From Shewanella sp. GD04112 (lineage in GTDB: Bacteria; Pseudomonadota; Gammaproteobacteria; Enterobacterales; Shewanellaceae), in assembly GCF_029835735.1 (NCBI RefSeq), contig NZ_JAOEAL010000001.1, positions 3,286,001 through 3,350,000 on the forward strand: a stretch of 64,000 nucleotides of DNA, given 5' to 3'. A program made the position numbers and the translations under genes. Numbering within the stretch: the stretch's first letter is position 1; each line of letters begins with the position of its first letter. A model generated the notes under the pieces. It was given only the letters and a program-made list of their open reading frames with translations. It was not told the DNA's origin and made no database searches. Positions 63,526 through 64,000 of this stretch are shown here, piece after piece.

Positions 63526-64000
63526 CACTCGACCCAAGCGCACATGCCGCATTAAGCAATGCGACATTAAACAGTCCGCCTCCCAATGCCAAGCCACTGC
63601 GAATTGCCGTATGGCTTGGTGATGGGTGGATGCAGAGTGTGCTTAGCCATACTCAAACTGATGCCACTGCGCTGCAACGCTTGCTGGCCTCTCGGGTGCG
63701 ACTTAATGTCGAAGATAAGCCATTAACCAATGAGTCGACAGATGATCCAACCTTAGTTGGCTTACTCAGCGAGCAGCTCGCCCATATTGCGCAAAAACAA
63801 CTTGTTGAAATTCGCTTTGAATATCAGCAGCAAGTCCGTTGCCTGTATCTGCTCAATGGGCTGCTTGCCGCACAATTACATCTGCATGCCGAGGCTTATA
63901 TTTCAGCATTAGCGCAAATCCAAGCTGAAACCGCCGAAGAAACAAATACAAATACTATCAATACAAATACAGTCGAGCGCTGCTTAAACAGCGCTTTTAC
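63522..64000 (+). CDS. pfaB: PfaB, PUFA synthase acyltransferase subunit, partial
   Basis: The gene starts with GTG overlapping the pfaA stop (GTGA) and stays open to the window edge (159 codons). PfaB in other Shewanella carries a degenerate KS-like region and an acyltransferase that influences the final PUFA product. Only the N terminus is here, including IAVWLGDGW near 30 and a short Asn-Thr repeat (NTNTINTNT) near 145-153. Identity rests mainly on operon position and coupling. Confidence 0.85.
   Translation, partial: MTLDPSAHAALSNATLNSPPPNAKPLRIAVWLGDGWMQSVLSHTQTDATALQRLLASRVRLNVEDKPLTNESTDDPTLVGLLSEQLAHIAQKQLVEIRFEYQQQVRCLYLLNGLLAAQLHLHAEAYISALAQIQAETAEETNTNTINTNTVERCLNSAF

Overview
The window is chromosomal DNA from a gammaproteobacterium, most likely Shewanella. 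The basis is the protein sequences, the gene order lpxD-fabZ-lpxA-lpxB-rnhB-dnaE and rpsB-tsf-pyrH-frr-uppS-cdsA-dxr-rseP-bamA-skp, and a pfa cluster for long-chain polyunsaturated fatty acid synthesis. No rRNA, tRNA, CRISPR array or complete insertion sequence was seen.

Layout. 1-12 kb, mostly minus strand: partial cysQ, an RmlD-like reductase carrying an in-frame minisatellite, a PHP phosphatase, a SWIM/SNF2 helicase, a DUF885 metallopeptidase-like protein, a cold-shock gene (plus strand), a 268-bp palindromic mobile element, a CPA2 cation/proton antiporter and a GGDEF cyclase (plus strand). 12-32 kb, minus strand: a core block for tRNA-Ile lysidine synthesis (tilS), replication (dnaE, rnhB), lipid A (lpxB, lpxA, fabZ, lpxD), outer-membrane assembly (skp, bamA), sigma-E proteolysis (rseP), isoprenoid and phospholipid precursors (dxr, cdsA, uppS), and translation (frr, pyrH, tsf, rpsB). 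Divergent from rpsB on the plus strand lie map, glnD and dapD. 36-45 kb: a small secreted DUF3718 protein, an HD-GYP/GAF/CBS signalling protein, purU, a PTS EIICB overlapping a YqcA flavodoxin gene, truC, yqcC and two DUF genes.

The most informative non-coding stretch is 45.4-46.9 kb. Its minus strand encodes two tandem CsrB-family sponge RNAs. Each is full of GGA-loop hairpins, ends in an intrinsic terminator, and has a UvrY/GacA-type palindrome at the same distance upstream. The locus lies between the yqcC cluster and syd-queF, which is also where csrB sits in E. coli.

47-53 kb holds small conserved genes: a DUF962 protein, a GNAT acetyltransferase, DUF2789, a DUF3192 lipoprotein, a coiled-coil protein with a DUF2310 zinc-ribbon partner, the divergent pair syd/queF, a Spo0M-like protein and a lipoprotein. 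From 53.3 kb to the end is the PUFA system: pfaE (phosphopantetheinyl transferase, minus strand), then on the plus strand pfaR, pfaA (2642 aa, five tandem ACPs) and the start of pfaB, coupled by ATGA and GTGA overlaps. PfaR reads as a domesticated IS481-type transposase without its catalytic acidic residues. PfaE would charge the ACPs of PfaA.
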